Assembly (NCBI GenBank): GCA_026985835.1
Contig: JALSPS010000041.1
Location: 1 to 13,485, forward strand
Source of the DNA: Candidatus Kaiserbacteria bacterium
GTDB lineage: Bacteria > Patescibacteriota > Minisyncoccia > Phycocordibacterales > UBA2100
Reading direction: 5' to 3'
DNA length: 13,485 nt
This document shows, piece after piece, positions 11,137-13,485 of the stretch; the first letter of the stretch is position 1, and each line of letters begins with the position of its first letter. A model generated the notes under the pieces. It was not told where the DNA came from. It ran no database searches and saw nothing but the letters and a program-made list of their open reading frames with translations. Both the position numbers and the translations under genes were made by a program.

Positions 11137-13485
11137 ATGAGTGATAAAAAAAGAGAATTTATTTCAGTTTTAGAGGCGTCCAAATTATCTGGATATACTA
11201 CTGATTATATAGCTAAGTTATGTCGTGATAAATCAATCATATGCATTCGCAATGGAAAAAAATGGAATGTTAATAAAAAATCAATAGATGATTTTTTGAT
11301 AAATCAAGAACTATTAAAAGCCAAGAGAGCAAAGCAGCTTTCCCAAAATAGAATATTGGAACGAACACAATATAATTTTAGTAATAATTCTTTAAAGAAT
11401 TCGCCACTGGACAATAATTCTAAAGAGTTACATTCATATACAGTACGACCAAATTTGGTTTTAGAAAATGCAAAAAAAACCTACTCCACAAAAAAAGTGA
11501 AAACCAAGCTTAATAACACACATACAGTACATCAATATAATTCAGGGGTATTCTTACAAAAAATTTTGGCTTTCATAACAGCTATTGCGATAGTATTTTC
11601 AACATATTCATTTGCTGACGCATCTTTTGCCAGGCTTATTTACCGTCATATATCCTCCCTTGCATATGAGTTTAATTTAGATTTTAAAAATTCACTTGAG
11701 GATATCGCAAATTTGGACGACTCTATTTCAAATAAACTTTCAAAAACAGATTTTATAAATTCACCATTCTCAGCAAATGTTTTAAATGCAGGAAATGGTT
11801 TTCTTGATACTTTAATATCCGGGTTACAACTAATTGGCGACAAGATATCAGATAAATTGGCGCGTAGAGATTTATCCGGTAACTTTTTATTATCTGGCGC
11901 AGAAAAGGCCAATGTTGATATTTATATAAAGGAGTTAATGCCTAATTCTTTTGCAAAATCCAATAAGGAAATAGTTGACCATAAAAAATATACTCAATAT
12001 AAATTATCTTCTGTTCCAAATATAAAAACAGTAAATAAAACAATCAAAAAAGAAATCTATATACCGATTTATAAACCTACATCTTTATCAATTGAACTGG
12101 TAGATAAAAAGATTGAAGAGCTTGAAAAAAAATTGAATGCAAAAATCTTAGAGTATACAACTTCAAATAATTTTGGAGTACAAAATAACTTTAATACAAT
12201 AGCTTTAACTCAAAGAATAGATAATTTATCCGGTGTTCAAATATCGGGCTCAACAATTACGAATTCAAATGCAAATCTTAATTCTCTTACTGTCTTCGGT
12301 GATACAAATCTTGCGAACTTAAGTGTAGGTAACCTTACATTTAATGGCATAATTACAACCCCGCTCTCACAAGGGGTTGTACATACTAATTCTTCCGGAG
12401 AGCTGATTTCCGCAACGGGTACCGCATATACTCTCACTCGTTGGGATTCAAATGGAAATGCTCTTACGGATTCTATAATCACAGACGATGGAACGGTAGC
12501 AACCACAACTGGTGATTTTATTGTTACCGGTAGTACGAATTTACTCGGGAATACAACAGTAGAAGGAGAATTTTCTACGGTTGGTACGACCACCCTTGCA
12601 ACCACAACAGTCTCAAATGCAACAATAACAGGAGATATTGAGGTAAAGAAAAATCTTGCAGTAGATGGTTCAAGCACACTCGCAACAACAACTGTTATCG
12701 GGGATTTAACGGTTAGCGGGACAACATCATTTGGTAGTACAGCAACCGCAAGTTCCACAATTACAAATTTACACTATACAAATGCAACGGGCACAAATTC
12801 TACAACAACGAATGCCTATGATACAAACTTATTTGCAGACAATGCAACAACTACGATATTGTATTCAACAGATTTTACATCTGATAATGCAACAATTACG
12901 GAAGCCATATTTACAAACGCAACCTCAACAAATTTCTTTACTAACGCGCTCAACACGCTTTCTGCTTCAATATCAAACACACTTACCGCTCTTAAGGGTA
13001 TGTTCACGAATATAGAGGTTGCAGATACCGCAACAACGACAAATTTGGTTGCAACAGGCGCCGTTCATTTACCAAACCTTCCGAATACAGGAACTCAAAG
13101 TGATGTTGTATTGGTACGCGATGCGAATGGAGATATTAAAACAATATCAATGAATGATGTTGGAAGAACAACACTCCAAGCGCTTGATGATACAGTGTTG
13201 TCAGCGTTAGCAGATGCAGATATGATTATTTATGATGCTTCAACAGGCAAGTGGTACAACAAGCAAATCACCGGAGATGTATCAATCGCAAAAGATGGTA
13301 CGGCAACAATTCAAGCAAACGCTGTGGCGCTCGGCACCGATACAACAGGTAATTATGTTGCCGACTTAAATGCTGGTTCAGGTATACAAATATCTGGAGC
13401 AGGATCAGAGAGCGCAACACCTACAATTACCGCAACACTAGGCGACTCAATTGAATCAAGCGAAATCACAGATGGCACAATTACA
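11137..13485 (+). CDS. Giant surface-fibre protein with an N-terminal helix-turn-helix domain (3' end outside window)
   Basis: The frame is open from ATG 11137 to the window end: 783 residues with no stop. Residues 8-54 are the same helix-turn-helix module as in the neighbour (SGYTTDYIAKLCRDKSI, then KKWNV). A basic linker (about 58-135) precedes one hydrophobic segment (about 138-159) ending in YSFADASFA. Beyond it lie a helical stretch (about 165-265), a short coiled coil (LVDKKIEELEKKLNAKILEY, 321-340) and a Thr/Ser/Asn/Ala-rich ectodomain. The latter holds tail-fibre-like phrases (LTRWDSNGNALTDSIITDDGT, about 433-453), strand repeats sharing STLATTTV-type cores (about 483-530), twelve pentapeptide repeats (543-602) and, from about 650, blocks such as KWYNKQITGDVSIAKDGTATI common in phage tail-collar fibres. 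The expected role is a surface adhesin; the cytoplasmic DNA-binding-type domain is unexplained. The protein has only three cysteines so far, all before residue 40. Confidence 0.88.
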   Translation, partial: MSDKKREFISVLEASKLSGYTTDYIAKLCRDKSIICIRNGKKWNVNKKSIDDFLINQELLKAKRAKQLSQNRILERTQYNFSNNSLKNSPLDNNSKELHSYTVRPNLVLENAKKTYSTKKVKTKLNNTHTVHQYNSGVFLQKILAFITAIAIVFSTYSFADASFARLIYRHISSLAYEFNLDFKNSLEDIANLDDSISNKLSKTDFINSPFSANVLNAGNGFLDTLISGLQLIGDKISDKLARRDLSGNFLLSGAEKANVDIYIKELMPNSFAKSNKEIVDHKKYTQYKLSSVPNIKTVNKTIKKEIYIPIYKPTSLSIELVDKKIEELEKKLNAKILEYTTSNNFGVQNNFNTIALTQRIDNLSGVQISGSTITNSNANLNSLTVFGDTNLANLSVGNLTFNGIITTPLSQGVVHTNSSGELISATGTAYTLTRWDSNGNALTDSIITDDGTVATTTGDFIVTGSTNLLGNTTVEGEFSTVGTTTLATTTVSNATITGDIEVKKNLAVDGSSTLATTTVIGDLTVSGTTSFGSTATASSTITNLHYTNATGTNSTTTNAYDTNLFADNATTTILYSTDFTSDNATITEAIFTNATSTNFFTNALNTLSASISNTLTALKGMFTNIEVADTATTTNLVATGAVHLPNLPNTGTQSDVVLVRDANGDIKTISMNDVGRTTLQALDDTVLSALADADMIIYDASTGKWYNKQITGDVSIAKDGTATIQANAVALGTDTTGNYVADLNAGSGIQISGAGSESATPTITATLGDSIESSEITDGTIT
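12763..12942 (+). repeat. Twelve tandem pentapeptide repeats (15-base period) inside the fibre gene
   Basis: Residues 543-602 divide without gaps into twelve pentads such as TNLHY, TNATG, TNAYD, TNLFA, DNATT, TDFTS, TNATS and TNFFT. Position 1 is Thr or Asp, position 2 mostly Asn (also Ile, Asp, Glu), position 3 Ala, Leu, Phe or Ser, and position 4 alternates Thr and large residues. This fits the pentapeptide-repeat consensus [STAV][DN][LF][STR]x, which folds as a four-sided right-handed beta-helix. The fold is inferred. Confidence 0.65.

Noticed and set aside
1..13485. Alternative genetic code (UGA as glycine, as in Gracilibacteria/SR1).
   Set aside because: All reading frames are complete without reading TGA as an amino acid. 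The nine stops seen are TAA (eight) or TAG (one); absence of TGA stops alone is weak evidence.
1..13485. tRNA, rRNA and insertion-sequence genes.
   Set aside because: No T-loop signature (GTTCRA with flanking stems), rRNA segment, transposase frame or terminal inverted repeats flanking a gene could be found.

Overview
The window looks like a low-GC bacterial chromosome, most likely a Candidate Phyla Radiation (Patescibacteria, Parcubacteria-like) genome. That assignment is inferred from four things: compact, almost one-directional gene order; several genes whose promoter sits directly on the start codon with no Shine-Dalgarno sequence; a SecA with an extra insertion and an Obg with no C-terminal domain; and a huge Thr/Asn/Ser-rich surface-fibre gene of a kind common in those genomes. 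Every gene is on the + strand. All complete genes end in TAA or TAG, and no in-frame TGA supports recoding.

Layout. Positions 2-883 hold the 3' part of a polyprenyl-phosphate sugar-1-phosphate transferase (envelope glycan initiation). It is followed tightly by secD (903-2255) and secF (2261-3148), the proton-driven accessory subunits of the Sec translocon. Next come an unknown exported four-cysteine protein (3212-4639) and a 318-base intergenic stretch with two promoter-driven RNA candidates: a short one of about 65 nt ending in a textbook terminator (about 4688-4754), and a strongly folded one with a 24-pair stem (about 4794-4885). secA (4958-7420) follows. After it lies a roughly 780-base, very AT-rich gene-free stretch containing a perfect 18-bp hairpin. 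Then come a small four-helix membrane protein of the YvlD/holin-IV family (8199-8522), a TrpR/YerC-type repressor (8567-8845) followed by a palindrome resembling the trp operator, and the ribosome-assembly GTPase Obg (8999-9964).

The most unusual part is the right end. Two adjacent genes share the same DNA-binding-type helix-turn-helix module, and each joins it to a membrane helix. The first (10022-11059) has two such modules, a polar linker and one membrane segment. The second (11137 to beyond the window end) has one module, a basic linker, a membrane segment, a coiled coil and then a long phage-tail-fibre-like ectodomain, including twelve consecutive pentapeptide repeats. Both genes are preceded by the same 16-base element, TTAGTTATNCACANTC, which contains a DnaA-box consensus. 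This suggests a co-regulated pair in which a surface fibre or adhesin is physically tied to a cytoplasmic DNA-binding-type domain. How it works is unknown.

Together, SecA and SecDF would export the surface proteins (the four-cysteine protein and the fibre), and the sugar transferase would decorate the envelope. These functional links are inferred from content and proximity.
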